Of a stretch of DNA of 33,217 nt, positions 26,026-33,217 are shown piece after piece. Position 1 is the stretch's first letter; every line of letters begins with the position of its first letter. Both the position numbers and the translations under genes were made by a program. The stretch is taken from assembly GCA_001512665.1 (NCBI GenBank), contig LFSF01000029.1, forward strand, positions 1 to 33,217. The letters are read 5' to 3'. Below the pieces are notes generated by a model that worked only from the letters and a program-made list of their open reading frames with translations, ran no database searches and had not been told where the DNA came from. Source of the DNA: Clostridiales bacterium DTU073 (GTDB taxonomy: Bacteria; Bacillota; Peptococcia; DRI-13; DTU073).

Positions 26026-27816
26026 ATGAGTGAGTCTATGCAAGGTTTAAAAAGGAGTAATTATTGTGGTTTCATTAATAAAGACTATATAGGTAAAGAA
26101 GTAACCCTGATGGGTTGGGTTCATCGAAGAAGGGACCATGGTGGGGTAATCTTTGTTGATTTAAGAGATAGAGAGGGCAGAGTGCAGGTTGTTTTTAATC
26201 CCGAGATAGGACCGGAACTCTTTCAAAAGGCCGAATCAGTGAGAAATGAAGATGTCCTTGCTGTTGTGGGTGTTGTCAATGCTCGACCGGAAGGTACAGT
26301 TAACCCTAATTTAGCCACGGGGGAAATCGAAGTAATCGCTAAAGACCTGCGTATTCTTAGTTCAGCGAAAACCCCTCCCTTTTACATTGATGATGAGGTT
26401 GATGTTGATGAGACTGTGCGTTTAAAGTATCGTTATCTTGATTTAAGACGCCCGGTCATGCAGAAAGCTTTGATTTTACGGCATAAAGCGGTAAAGGTCA
26501 TCCGGGATTATTTTGCTGAAAAAGGGTTTTTGGAAATTGAAACACCGATGCTGACCAAAAGCACTCCGGAAGGGGCACGTGATTATTTGGTCCCCAGTCG
26601 TCTTCATGAGGGTGAATTCTTTGCTTTACCGCAGTCACCACAGCTTTTCAAACAGTTGTTGATGGTAGCCGGATTTGATAAGTATTATCAGATTGCCCGT
26701 TGCTTCCGCGATGAGGATTTAAGGGCTGACCGTCAACCGGAATTTACGCAATTAGATGTGGAAATGTCTTTCGTAGAACGGGAAGATGTCTTAACAGTAA
26801 TGGAAGAATTGTTCAAAAGATTATTTAAAGAATGTTTAGGTGTGGAAGTAAAAACACCTCTACCTCGTTTAAGTTATCAGGAAGCGATGGACCGTTTTGG
26901 TGTGGATAAACCGGACCTGCGTTTTGGTTTAGAATTGGTTGATGTAGGTGCTGAGGTAAAGAATAGTCAGTTTAAGGTATTTACGAATGTCTTGGAGAAA
27001 GGCGGGCAAGTGAAAGGGATTAATGCTAAAGGTTGTGCTCATTATTCCCGGAAGGATATAGATGATTTGACAAAGCTTGCCGGAATATACGGAGCGAAAG
27101 GGTTAGCCTATTTTATTTTGACTGATGAAGGTATTAAATCACCCATTACGAAGTTCTTTACTCCGGAACAACTGGAGGCTATTGTGGCGAAGCTTGCCGG
27201 TGAAAAAGGAGATTTGTTGCTTTTTGTTGCCGATGAGCCTTCCGTAGTTGCTGCTTCCTTAGGACATCTGCGCTTGGAGTTAGGGAAACGCTTAAATTTG
27301 ATTAATGAAAATGAGTTTAATTTCGTGTGGGTAGTTGATTTCCCCCTCTTTGAATACAATGCGGAAGAAAAGAGATGGGTAGCCATGCATCATCCCTTTA
27401 CCTCACCCCGGGATGAGGACTTGGTATTAATGGAAACTGAGCCATATAAAGTAAGAGCAAAGGCGTATGATCTTATTTTAAATGGGGTAGAAGTCGGAGG
27501 AGGCAGTATTAGAATTCACCAAAGAGATGTGCAGGAGTTAATGTTTAAGACTTTGGGATTATCGTCTGAAGAAGCACAAGAGAAATTCGGTTTTCTTTTA
27601 GACGCCTTTGAATATGGGGTCCCGCCTCACGGGGGAATTGCCTTTGGTATCGACCGTTTGTTAATGCTGATGGCAGGAAGAAATACAGTGAGAGATGTTA
27701 TCGCTTTTCCGAAAACACAAAGTGCCATGGATTTAATGACACAGGCTCCTTCATCGGTAGCAATGAGACAGCTAAGAGAACTGCATATAAAGATAAATAC
27801 ACGGGAAAACAAGTAA
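26026..27816 (+). CDS. aspS: Aspartyl-tRNA synthetase, probably non-discriminating (Asp/Asn)
   Basis: A bacterial-type AspRS of 596 residues with an N-terminal OB anticodon-binding domain ([16 protein letters not shown]), class II motif 2 ([21 protein letters not shown]), the GAD insertion (about 290-420) and motif 3 ([16 protein letters not shown]). His38 in RRRDHGG is the residue typical of non-discriminating AspRS, which charge both tRNA-Asp and tRNA-Asn; discriminating enzymes usually have Leu there. Asn-tRNA would then be completed by the GatCAB amidotransferase, not in this window. The ATG follows the hisS stop with no gap, and AAGGAGG lies inside the hisS end, giving tight coupling. 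Confidence 0.96.
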   Translation: MSESMQGLKRSNYCGFINKDYIGKEVTLMGWVHRRRDHGGVIFVDLRDREGRVQVVFNPEIGPELFQKAESVRNEDVLAVVGVVNARPEGTVNPNLATGEIEVIAKDLRILSSAKTPPFYIDDEVDVDETVRLKYRYLDLRRPVMQKALILRHKAVKVIRDYFAEKGFLEIETPMLTKSTPEGARDYLVPSRLHEGEFFALPQSPQLFKQLLMVAGFDKYYQIARCFRDEDLRADRQPEFTQLDVEMSFVEREDVLTVMEELFKRLFKECLGVEVKTPLPRLSYQEAMDRFGVDKPDLRFGLELVDVGAEVKNSQFKVFTNVLEKGGQVKGINAKGCAHYSRKDIDDLTKLAGIYGAKGLAYFILTDEGIKSPITKFFTPEQLEAIVAKLAGEKGDLLLFVADEPSVVAASLGHLRLELGKRLNLINENEFNFVWVVDFPLFEYNAEEKRWVAMHHPFTSPRDEDLVLMETEPYKVRAKAYDLILNGVEVGGGSIRIHQRDVQELMFKTLGLSSEEAQEKFGFLLDAFEYGVPPHGGIAFGIDRLLMLMAGRNTVRDVIAFPKTQSAMDLMTQAPSSVAMRQLRELHIKINTRENK

Positions 27817-27856
27817 TATTTATTAATAGTTAAATTTTCCCAGAGCCCTTTTCAAC

Positions 27857-27885
27857 TTGAAATTTAATACCTAATGTGCTAAGAT
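27857..27885 (+). promoter_or_regulatory. Sigma-A promoter of the 6S RNA gene
   Basis: TTGAAA (27857-27862), a 17-base spacer and TAAGAT (27880-27885) precede the RNA by the right distance, placing the start near 27892. Confidence 0.7.
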
Positions 27886-27891
27886 AAAAGT

Positions 27892-28095
27892 ACAAAATAC
27901 TTCGGTATCGCCCTACGGTGTGCGTGAGATCAAGCCATAGTTTTGAGCCAACACATTTACTTAGGGAGTCTGGACTCTGGTTGTGGCATGCAAGCCCACA
28001 TAGATGGGAAACATAAAGCAATCAGGAGGACACCCACCTGCCGAGAGCAGGTTCAAAACAACGGCACCACGGCATAGTGGGGTACTAAAGGACAG
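27892..28095 (+). ncRNA. ssrS: 6S RNA
   Basis: 6S RNA mimics an open promoter and binds the housekeeping RNA polymerase holoenzyme in stationary phase. The roughly 200-base segment aligns by eye with 6S RNA: TTGAGCC, GGTTGTGGCATGC, AGGACACCCACCTG, GCAGGTTCAA and CACGGCAT appear in the same order as counterparts in E. coli 6S RNA (GAGCC, GGTTGGTGAGCATGC, CGACACATTCACCT, AGGGTTCAA, GGCGGCAT). The ends pair (CTTCGGTAT at 27900 with GTACTAAAG at 28082), as expected for the closing stem. It has its own promoter and terminator and lies after aspS, the position of bsrA in B. subtilis. No coding region fits here. The exact 3' end is uncertain. Confidence 0.88.
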
Positions 28096-28104
28096 TTTTA
28101 AGCT

Positions 28105-28153
28105 AATACCTTTTGTGGTTGTAAAGATTTGCAACCACAAAAGGTATTTTTTT
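28105..28153 (+). terminator. Terminator after 6S RNA
   Basis: A perfect 17-bp stem (28105-28121 with 28132-28148) with a 10-base loop is followed by a run of T to 28153. It is the longest uninterrupted stem in the window. Confidence 0.93.
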
Positions 28154-28278
28154 ATTTTAAAAATTAATTTTTAGAAGGATAATTAGGAGCAACGTGGAAT
28201 ATTCTAAACATTACTGAAATATTTGTCGTAAAAAAAAGAAAAAAGCATCTTTAAAAAACTATATGGTGGAGGTCTCAT

Positions 28279-30006
28279 ATGTCTTTTTTTTCTAAACATA
28301 AAGAGAAGGATGAATCTACGTTTGAATATAGTTATAGTAATAAGCATGCTTTAAATTATAGTCAACGTTATCAAGCAATATTTGTAGGTATTACAATTTT
28401 TGTTTGTAGTGCCTTATCGTTATATTATAGTTTGTTTTTAAAAACACCGTTTTATTATGTTGCCCTTTTTTATCTTCCTATTACTTTAGCGGGTTTTTGG
28501 TATGGAGTAAAAGCTGGTTTATGTTCAGCTTTTTATTTTAGTATATTATTGCTTCTTAATAGTTACATGGGCAGTCCGGGATTATTACTTCATGAAATAA
28601 TTCAGATTGTCATTATGATGCTCATTGGTTATGCTATAGGTATCTTAAAAGAAAAAGATCGCTATTCGGAAAGAGTTATTGAACATCAGGCCTATCACGA
28701 TTTATTAACCGGGTTGCCTAATAGATTAAGTTTTGAAGATTCTTTGCAAAAGGAAATTGAACAGGCTAAAGAAAAGAAGGAGAAGTTAGCAGTATTTTTA
28801 GTGGATATAGATCGTTTTAAATATATTAATGATATCCTTGGTCATTTAGTAGGGGATAGGTTATTGGTTCAGGTTAGTAAAAGACTAAAATTAGTATTTA
28901 GTGAAAATGCTTTGCTCGCTCGTTCAGGTGGAGATGAATTCCTTATTGTTGTTCCTCAGATCATTGATGAACAGCAAATCGCGGAAATTTCTAAGAAGAT
29001 CATATCTTGTTTTAAGAAGAGATTTCTTATTCAGGAGCGTGAAGTGTATCTTACGATAAGCATAGGAATTAGTGTTTTCCCAAATCATGGTGAAGATGCA
29101 AAAAGCTTGATTTCCAATGCGGATATTGCTATGAACATGGTAAAAGGAATCGAGATGAATGCTTATCGGTATTTTAGTACAGAAATGAATAAGGATATCT
29201 CCGAAAAACTGAATATAGCTAATAAAATGCGGCAAATCGTTGAAGAAAAAAGATTTGATGACTTTGAACTTCATTATCAACCATTGATTGAAGTTGTCAG
29301 CGGGAAAATTGTCGGTGTAGAGGCACTATTACGTTGGAATCATCCAGAGGAAGGGCTGCTGTATCCTAATAGGTTTATAAAAGTTGCGGAAGAAACAGGA
29401 TTAATTGTACCTATAGGCAAATGGGTGTTACAGACTGCTTGTGCCCAAATAAAAAAATGGCAGGAAACCTGTTACCCTTCATTAAAACTCTCCGTAAATA
29501 TCTCTGAACAACAACTACGTGATAAAGATTTCTTTAATGATGTGGTGTCGGTGTTGGATGAAACAGGCTTTGATCCTAGTAACTTGGAATTGGAAATTAC
29601 GGAAACAGTAGCAATGAATAATTCCGGCAGGAATATAGAAATTTTAGGAGAATTACGCAGAGTTGGTATTAGTATTGCCTTAGATGATTTCGGGTCCGGA
29701 TATTCTTCTCTTAATTATTTAGGTACTTTACCGATTAACATCTTGAAAGTTGATTATAATTTGGTTAAAGAAATTCCGTTTAATATTAAGAATTCTGCTA
29801 TTGCCACTTCCATTATATCTCTTGCATCTTGTTTAGATTATGAAGTAGTTGCTGAAGGAGTTGAAACAGAAGCCCAATTAATGTTCTTTCAACAGCATAG
29901 ATGTACCTATATTCAAGGATATTTCTTCAGTAAGCCGCTTCCTCCTGACGAGTTAGAAACATTACTATATGATGAACAAAGTAATGTTGCATTTGTGGAA
30001 AATTAA
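28279..30006 (+). CDS. Membrane GGDEF-EAL protein (cyclic di-GMP synthesis/breakdown)
   Basis: The 575-residue protein has an N-terminal membrane region with about four to five helices (residues 32-120), a GGDEF domain and an EAL domain. The GGDEF motif (217-221, SGGDEF) is intact, so cyclic di-GMP synthesis is possible. The RxxD inhibitory site expected five residues upstream is absent. The EAL domain keeps EAL (348-350, VEALLRW), NISEQQL, ELEITET, DDFGSGYSSL, LKVDYNLV and AEGVET, so phosphodiesterase activity is also likely. TGGAGG stands six bases before the ATG. The input domain is an unrecognised membrane sensor. The gene lies between 6S RNA and tcdA, which are neighbours in B. subtilis, so it looks inserted. 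Confidence 0.93.
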   Translation: MSFFSKHKEKDESTFEYSYSNKHALNYSQRYQAIFVGITIFVCSALSLYYSLFLKTPFYYVALFYLPITLAGFWYGVKAGLCSAFYFSILLLLNSYMGSPGLLLHEIIQIVIMMLIGYAIGILKEKDRYSERVIEHQAYHDLLTGLPNRLSFEDSLQKEIEQAKEKKEKLAVFLVDIDRFKYINDILGHLVGDRLLVQVSKRLKLVFSENALLARSGGDEFLIVVPQIIDEQQIAEISKKIISCFKKRFLIQEREVYLTISIGISVFPNHGEDAKSLISNADIAMNMVKGIEMNAYRYFSTEMNKDISEKLNIANKMRQIVEEKRFDDFELHYQPLIEVVSGKIVGVEALLRWNHPEEGLLYPNRFIKVAEETGLIVPIGKWVLQTACAQIKKWQETCYPSLKLSVNISEQQLRDKDFFNDVVSVLDETGFDPSNLELEITETVAMNNSGRNIEILGELRRVGISIALDDFGSGYSSLNYLGTLPINILKVDYNLVKEIPFNIKNSAIATSIISLASCLDYEVVAEGVETEAQLMFFQQHRCTYIQGYFFSKPLPPDELETLLYDEQSNVAFVEN

Positions 30007-30070
30007 TATTAAGCTTATTTATAGTAGAAAATAATTTTAAGGGTCTAATGAGGTATTGTTGGAGGAAAAA

Positions 30071-30781
30071 TTGGAGCAATTTACACGTACGCAGATGTTA
30101 ATAGGGCGAGAAGGTTTAGAGTGCTTACAACAAAGCAAAGTTATGATCTTTGGCGTAGGCGGCGTAGGCTCGTTTACTGTTGAAGCTTTAGCCAGAGCCG
30201 GGGTTGGCTCTTTGGTTTTAGTGGATTTTGATACAGTAGAAGCAACGAATATAAATAGACAACTACCTGCTTTGCATTCAACAATTGGGAAGTATAAAGT
30301 TGAAGTACTTGCAGAACGAATTTATGATATTAATCCACTGGCAAAGGCGATTACCTATAAAGAAAAAGTAAGTAGAGAAAATGTTAGGGCATTTTTTCGT
30401 GAGAATCCCTCTTATGTTATTGATGCGATAGACATGATTAGCGGGAAATTGGCCATTATTGAAACTGCTTTGCAATTAAAAATTCCAATAATTTCTGCAA
30501 TGGGTGCAGGAAATCGGCTGGATCCCTCGAAGATAAAGATAGGAGATATAAGTGAAACAGCAGGTTCCGGTTGTTCTTTGGCCAGAGTTATGCGGAGGGA
30601 ACTGAAAAAGAAGGGAATTACCCAAGGGGTGTCGGTGGTTTATTCTACTGAACAGATAACTAGATGTGTTGATAATCCAGTATCGCGAATCCCTGGCAGT
30701 ATATCCTTTGTACCATCAGTAGCAGGACTTTTTCTGGCAGCAAAAGTAGTAAAGGATTTATTAAAGCAAACAGAACAGTAA
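30071..30781 (+). CDS. tcdA: tRNA threonylcarbamoyladenosine dehydratase TcdA
   Basis: TcdA (YrvM, YgdL) uses ATP to cyclise t6A at position 37 of ANN-decoding tRNAs into ct6A. The E1/MoeB-like protein of about 236 residues has the nucleotide-binding GVGGVGSFTVEALARAGVG, LVDFDTVEATNINRQ, DAIDMISGK and SARVM-type C-terminal motifs (SLARVMRRELKKKG). I chose TTG 30071, five bases after GGAGG (30061-30065); earlier TTG codons at 30056 and 30059 would put that site inside the gene. The order aspS, 6S RNA, tcdA, rarA matches B. subtilis apart from interposed genes. Confidence 0.93.
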   Translation: MEQFTRTQMLIGREGLECLQQSKVMIFGVGGVGSFTVEALARAGVGSLVLVDFDTVEATNINRQLPALHSTIGKYKVEVLAERIYDINPLAKAITYKEKVSRENVRAFFRENPSYVIDAIDMISGKLAIIETALQLKIPIISAMGAGNRLDPSKIKIGDISETAGSGCSLARVMRRELKKKGITQGVSVVYSTEQITRCVDNPVSRIPGSISFVPSVAGLFLAAKVVKDLLKQTEQ

Positions 30782-30888
30782 AGTAGATGTGATATTTTAC
30801 GTCATAATAAATAAAAATTTAAAATATTAATTGAGATATGGGCTATAATAGTATAGTCATTATTTTATTAAATTGGGAGGGAAATATT

Positions 30889-31212
30889 ATGGCTAATGTC
30901 ACACATCTTTCTGACAGTACCTTTCAAAGTGAAGTTCTTGAGGCAGAGGGACTTGTTTTGGTAGATTTTTGGGCACCATGGTGTGGACCTTGTAAAATGT
31001 TAGGTCCTGTTATTGATGAATTGGGTGTGGAGTATCGGGGAAGAGTAAAGATTTGTAAGTTAGATGTTGATGAAAACAACGAAACAGCCGGAAACTATAG
31101 GATTATGAGTATACCAACGATGGTGTTATTTAAAGACGGAAAAGAAGTTAACAGATTAGTTGGTTTTGTGCCCAAAGCAAATATAGTGAAAGCACTTGAT
31201 GCTGCCCTATAA
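30889..31212 (+). CDS. trxA: Thioredoxin
   Basis: A 107-residue cytoplasmic thioredoxin with the active site WCGPCK, the preceding LVDFWAPW, the cis-proline segment SIPTMVLFKDGKEV and a C-terminal helix. The ATG at 30889 is set by GGGAGGG seven bases upstream; in-frame codons before it (from 30838) would encode an unconserved extension. A TATAAT at 30844-30849 may belong to its promoter, though no good -35 box is seen. A terminator follows, so it is probably transcribed alone. Confidence 0.96.
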   Translation: MANVTHLSDSTFQSEVLEAEGLVLVDFWAPWCGPCKMLGPVIDELGVEYRGRVKICKLDVDENNETAGNYRIMSIPTMVLFKDGKEVNRLVGFVPKANIVKALDAAL

Positions 31213-31256
31213 TGCTCAAAAGGTAAGGATTAAGAAGATACATATACAAAATTTTA

Positions 31257-31294
31257 AGGACTGTTAACATATTTGTTGACAGTCCTGATTTTTA
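31257..31294 (+). terminator. Terminator after trxA
   Basis: AGGACTGTTAAC (31257-31268) pairs with GTTGACAGTCCT (31275-31286), 12 bp with one G-U, around a 6-base loop, followed by GATTTTT. Confidence 0.85.
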
Positions 31295-31325
31295 ATAGAA
31301 ACATACAAATGGAAGGGTGATGGAG

Positions 31326-32618
31326 ATGGACCTTTTTTCCGGCGTTGGAGAGACCGCTCGTCAGGGAAGAATCCCTTTGGCTACACGGATGCGTCCGACA
31401 AGTCTAAATGAGGTTGTTGGCCAAAAACATTTGATCGGGAAAGGCAAATTATTAAGACGTGCTATCGAAGCAGATCAGTTGGGTTCGCTGATTTTTTATG
31501 GCCCACCTGGAACGGGTAAAACCACTTTAGCATATGTTATAGCTAGGACGACTAAAGCACATTTTATCAGATTGAATGCGGTTACCTCCGGTATCAGTGA
31601 TTTACGTAAGGTCGTTTTAGAAGCTGAAGAACAATTAAAATATTATCAGTTGGGGACAATTTTGTTTATTGATGAAATCCATAGATTTAATAAAGCTCAA
31701 CAAGATGCCTTGCTTCCAGCTGTGGAGGAAGGAAAACTGGTTTTAATTGGAGCAACTACAGAAAACCCATATTATAGCGTAATCTCAGCTTTGGTTTCTC
31801 GTTCCCGTATTTTTAAACTGGAACCGTTGAGTAAGGAGGATATTTTTAAATTATTACAACGAGCTGTTAAGGACCCGGAAAAGGGGTTGGGAAACTATCG
31901 CCTGCAGATTACAACGGATGCTTTAAATCATTTCGCTGAGGCGGCGCGGGGTGATGCCAGGCAAGCCTTGAATGGATTGGAATTAGCAGTTTTATCAACA
32001 TTGCCTGATCAAGATGGCTATAGAGTGATCGATTTGTCTGTAGCGGAGGAGTCTATTCAGGAAAAGGCTATTGTTTATGATAAAATGGGTGATCAGCATT
32101 ATGATGTAATTTCGGCTTTTATCAAAAGCATGCGGGGTTCTGATCCAGATGCCGTCTTGCATTACTTAGCGCGGATGCTTCATGCGGGTGAGGATCCTCG
32201 CTTTATCGCTAGGAGAATAATGATTCACGCAGCTGAGGATGTGGGGTTAGCTGACCCGATGGCTCTTGTAGTCGCTCAAGCAGCAGCAAAGGGATTGGAA
32301 ATGGTAGGTTTGCCGGAAGGAAGGTTGCTTTTAGCTGAGGCCGCTTTATATATTGCCTGTGCTCCCAAAAGCAATTCAGTATTGTCAGTAGATGCCGCAA
32401 TGGCAGATGTGCAGAACGGGAAATATGGAGCAGTACCGCTTCATTTGCGAGATGCCAGTTATCCGGGAGCAGAAAAATTGGGCCATGGGAAAGGATATCT
32501 TTATCCACATGACTTTGAGAATCACTATGTTGAGCAAGATTATTTACCGGAGGAATTGAGAGGAACAAAATATTATCAACCATCCGGTATGGGTAAGGAT
32601 ATAGGCTTTAAAAAATAA
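31326..32618 (+). CDS. rarA: Replication-associated recombination AAA+ ATPase RarA
   Basis: RarA (MgsA, YrvN) is related to clamp loaders and acts at stalled replication forks. The 430 residues include RMRPTSLNEVVGQKHL, Walker A FYGPPGTGKTTLAY, Walker [10 protein letters not shown], sensor I GATTENPYYSVISALVSRSRIF, GDARQALNGLE and the C-terminal tetramerisation region (MRGSDPDAVLHYLARML, HLRDASYPGAEKLGHGKGYLYPHD). ATG 31326 sits eight bases after AAGGG; ATG 31320 and GTG 31317 lie too close to that site. The N-terminus (DLFSGVGETARQGRIPLA) is a few residues longer than in B. subtilis, resembling the E. coli form. The redox repressor gene cymR, next in B. subtilis, is absent. Confidence 0.96.
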   Translation: MDLFSGVGETARQGRIPLATRMRPTSLNEVVGQKHLIGKGKLLRRAIEADQLGSLIFYGPPGTGKTTLAYVIARTTKAHFIRLNAVTSGISDLRKVVLEAEEQLKYYQLGTILFIDEIHRFNKAQQDALLPAVEEGKLVLIGATTENPYYSVISALVSRSRIFKLEPLSKEDIFKLLQRAVKDPEKGLGNYRLQITTDALNHFAEAARGDARQALNGLELAVLSTLPDQDGYRVIDLSVAEESIQEKAIVYDKMGDQHYDVISAFIKSMRGSDPDAVLHYLARMLHAGEDPRFIARRIMIHAAEDVGLADPMALVVAQAAAKGLEMVGLPEGRLLLAEAALYIACAPKSNSVLSVDAAMADVQNGKYGAVPLHLRDASYPGAEKLGHGKGYLYPHDFENHYVEQDYLPEELRGTKYYQPSGMGKDIGFKK

Positions 32619-32684
32619 TTATTATTAAAAATAAAATAGGTAAGAATATGGTGTAGCATAGAAAAAGGCAAGGAGTTGATTACT

Positions 32685-33217
32685 TTGCCCAGAGTTTATC
32701 TTGACCATAGTGCAACGACACCTGTGAGAGCTGAGGTTGCGCAGTTGGTTATGGAATATTTTACAACTAAATATGGCAATCCATCAACAGCTTATTTTTT
32801 GGGACGTGAAGCAAAAAAGGGAATGGAAAAAGCCAGAGAACAGGTAGCTACATTGATTAATGCCCAACCTGAAGAAATTATTTTTACCAGTGGGGGCACG
32901 GAAGCTGATAATTTAGCTATCACAGGGATAGCTTATGCCTATGCCGAGCAGGGCAAACATCTGATTACCTCGGCGATAGAACATCAGGCAGTTTTAGCTA
33001 GCTATAAGAGCTTAGAAAGACATGGTTATAAAATTACTGTTTTACCGGTTGATAAGTATGGTCTGGTGCGGATTGATGATGTAAAAAGAGCGATTAGAAA
33101 AGATACTATTTTGATCAGCATTATGCACGTCAATAACGAAGTGGGGACAATACAGCCTGTTGAGGAGATTGGGGCTATTGCCAGGGAACGGCAGATTGTT
33201 TTTCATACAGATGCTGT
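32685..33217 (+). CDS. Cysteine desulfurase (IscS/NifS type), 3' truncated by window
   Basis: A PLP-dependent enzyme that takes sulfur from cysteine for iron-sulfur clusters and tRNA thiolation. The 177 residues present show YLDHSATTPVR, YGNPSTAYFLGREAKK, FTSGGTEADNLA, the PLP-stacking histidine in SAIEHQAVL, HVNNEVGTIQP and FHTDAV. The PLP lysine and the catalytic cysteine lie beyond the window edge. The start is TTG 32685, nine bases after AGGAG. Its place behind rarA corresponds to yrvO of B. subtilis, whose product supplies sulfur for MnmA (tRNA 2-thiouridine), so the same role is a reasonable guess. Confidence 0.93.
   Translation, partial: MPRVYLDHSATTPVRAEVAQLVMEYFTTKYGNPSTAYFLGREAKKGMEKAREQVATLINAQPEEIIFTSGGTEADNLAITGIAYAYAEQGKHLITSAIEHQAVLASYKSLERHGYKITVLPVDKYGLVRIDDVKRAIRKDTILISIMHVNNEVGTIQPVEEIGAIARERQIVFHTDA

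Noticed and set aside
27830-28021. Minus-strand open frame over the 6S RNA region
   Set aside because: The sequence is explained by 6S RNA; the frame has no ribosome site and no recognisable product.
32209-32583. Minus-strand open frame of 124 codons inside rarA
   Set aside because: It is a shadow of the well-supported rarA coding frame.

Overview
The window reads as a stretch of chromosome from an AT-rich, anaerobic, endospore-forming member of the Clostridia, plausibly Peptococcaceae-like. The evidence is the combination of ruvC with ruvAB (Bacilli use RecU instead of RuvC), a SpoIID-family protein, HemZ, a SigI/RsgI pair, a 3D-domain wall protein, and T-box and 6S RNAs of Firmicutes type. 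Every recognised gene is on the + strand, in line with the rRNA fragment at the left edge. I see no phage, insertion sequence, CRISPR array or tRNA gene.

Layout. (1) 1-72: the 3' tail of a 5S rRNA and its terminator. (2) 357-2343: two tandem paralogous genes of unknown function, closed by a strong terminator. (3) 2525-3373: a secreted G5/3D-domain cell-wall protein. (4) 3488-7148: yebC, then ruvC-ruvA-ruvB (Holliday junction processing) and queH. (5) 7221-9260: the membrane stress sigma factor SigI and its transmembrane anti-sigma factor RsgI. (6) 9368-15707: a SpoIID/LytB-type exported protein, queA and tgt (with queH, queuosine tRNA modification), then yajC, secD and secF (protein export). 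(7) 15803-19429: one giant gene joining RecJ exonuclease, a HIRAN domain and a RecQ-like helicase. (8) 19469-24362: relA (ppGpp), dtd, a metallo-beta-lactamase-fold hydrolase and hemZ. (9) 24340-27816: a promoter and an Asp-specific T-box leader driving hisS-aspS. (10) 27857-28153: a 6S RNA gene with its own promoter and terminator. (11) 28279-30006: a membrane GGDEF-EAL protein. (12) 30071-33217: tcdA, trxA, rarA and the first part of an iscS/nifS-type cysteine desulfurase, which runs off the window.

The backbone (yebC, ruvAB, queA, tgt, yajC, secDF, recJ, relA, dtd, hisS, aspS, 6S RNA, tcdA, rarA, cysteine desulfurase) follows an order known from Bacillus subtilis and other Firmicutes. What differs is informative: queH, sigI-rsgI, the SpoIID-like gene, the GGDEF-EAL gene and trxA are interposed, apt is absent between recJ and relA, cymR is absent between rarA and the desulfurase, and recJ has gained a large C-terminal helicase extension.

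The most notable item is the RecJ-HIRAN-helicase fusion. Next come the tandem unknown gene pair beside the rRNA operon, the SigI/RsgI pair with a long charged tail in place of a carbohydrate-binding module, and the single Asp-sensing T-box controlling two synthetases, one of which (AspRS) looks non-discriminating. Function calls rest on motifs read by eye; no database search was possible.
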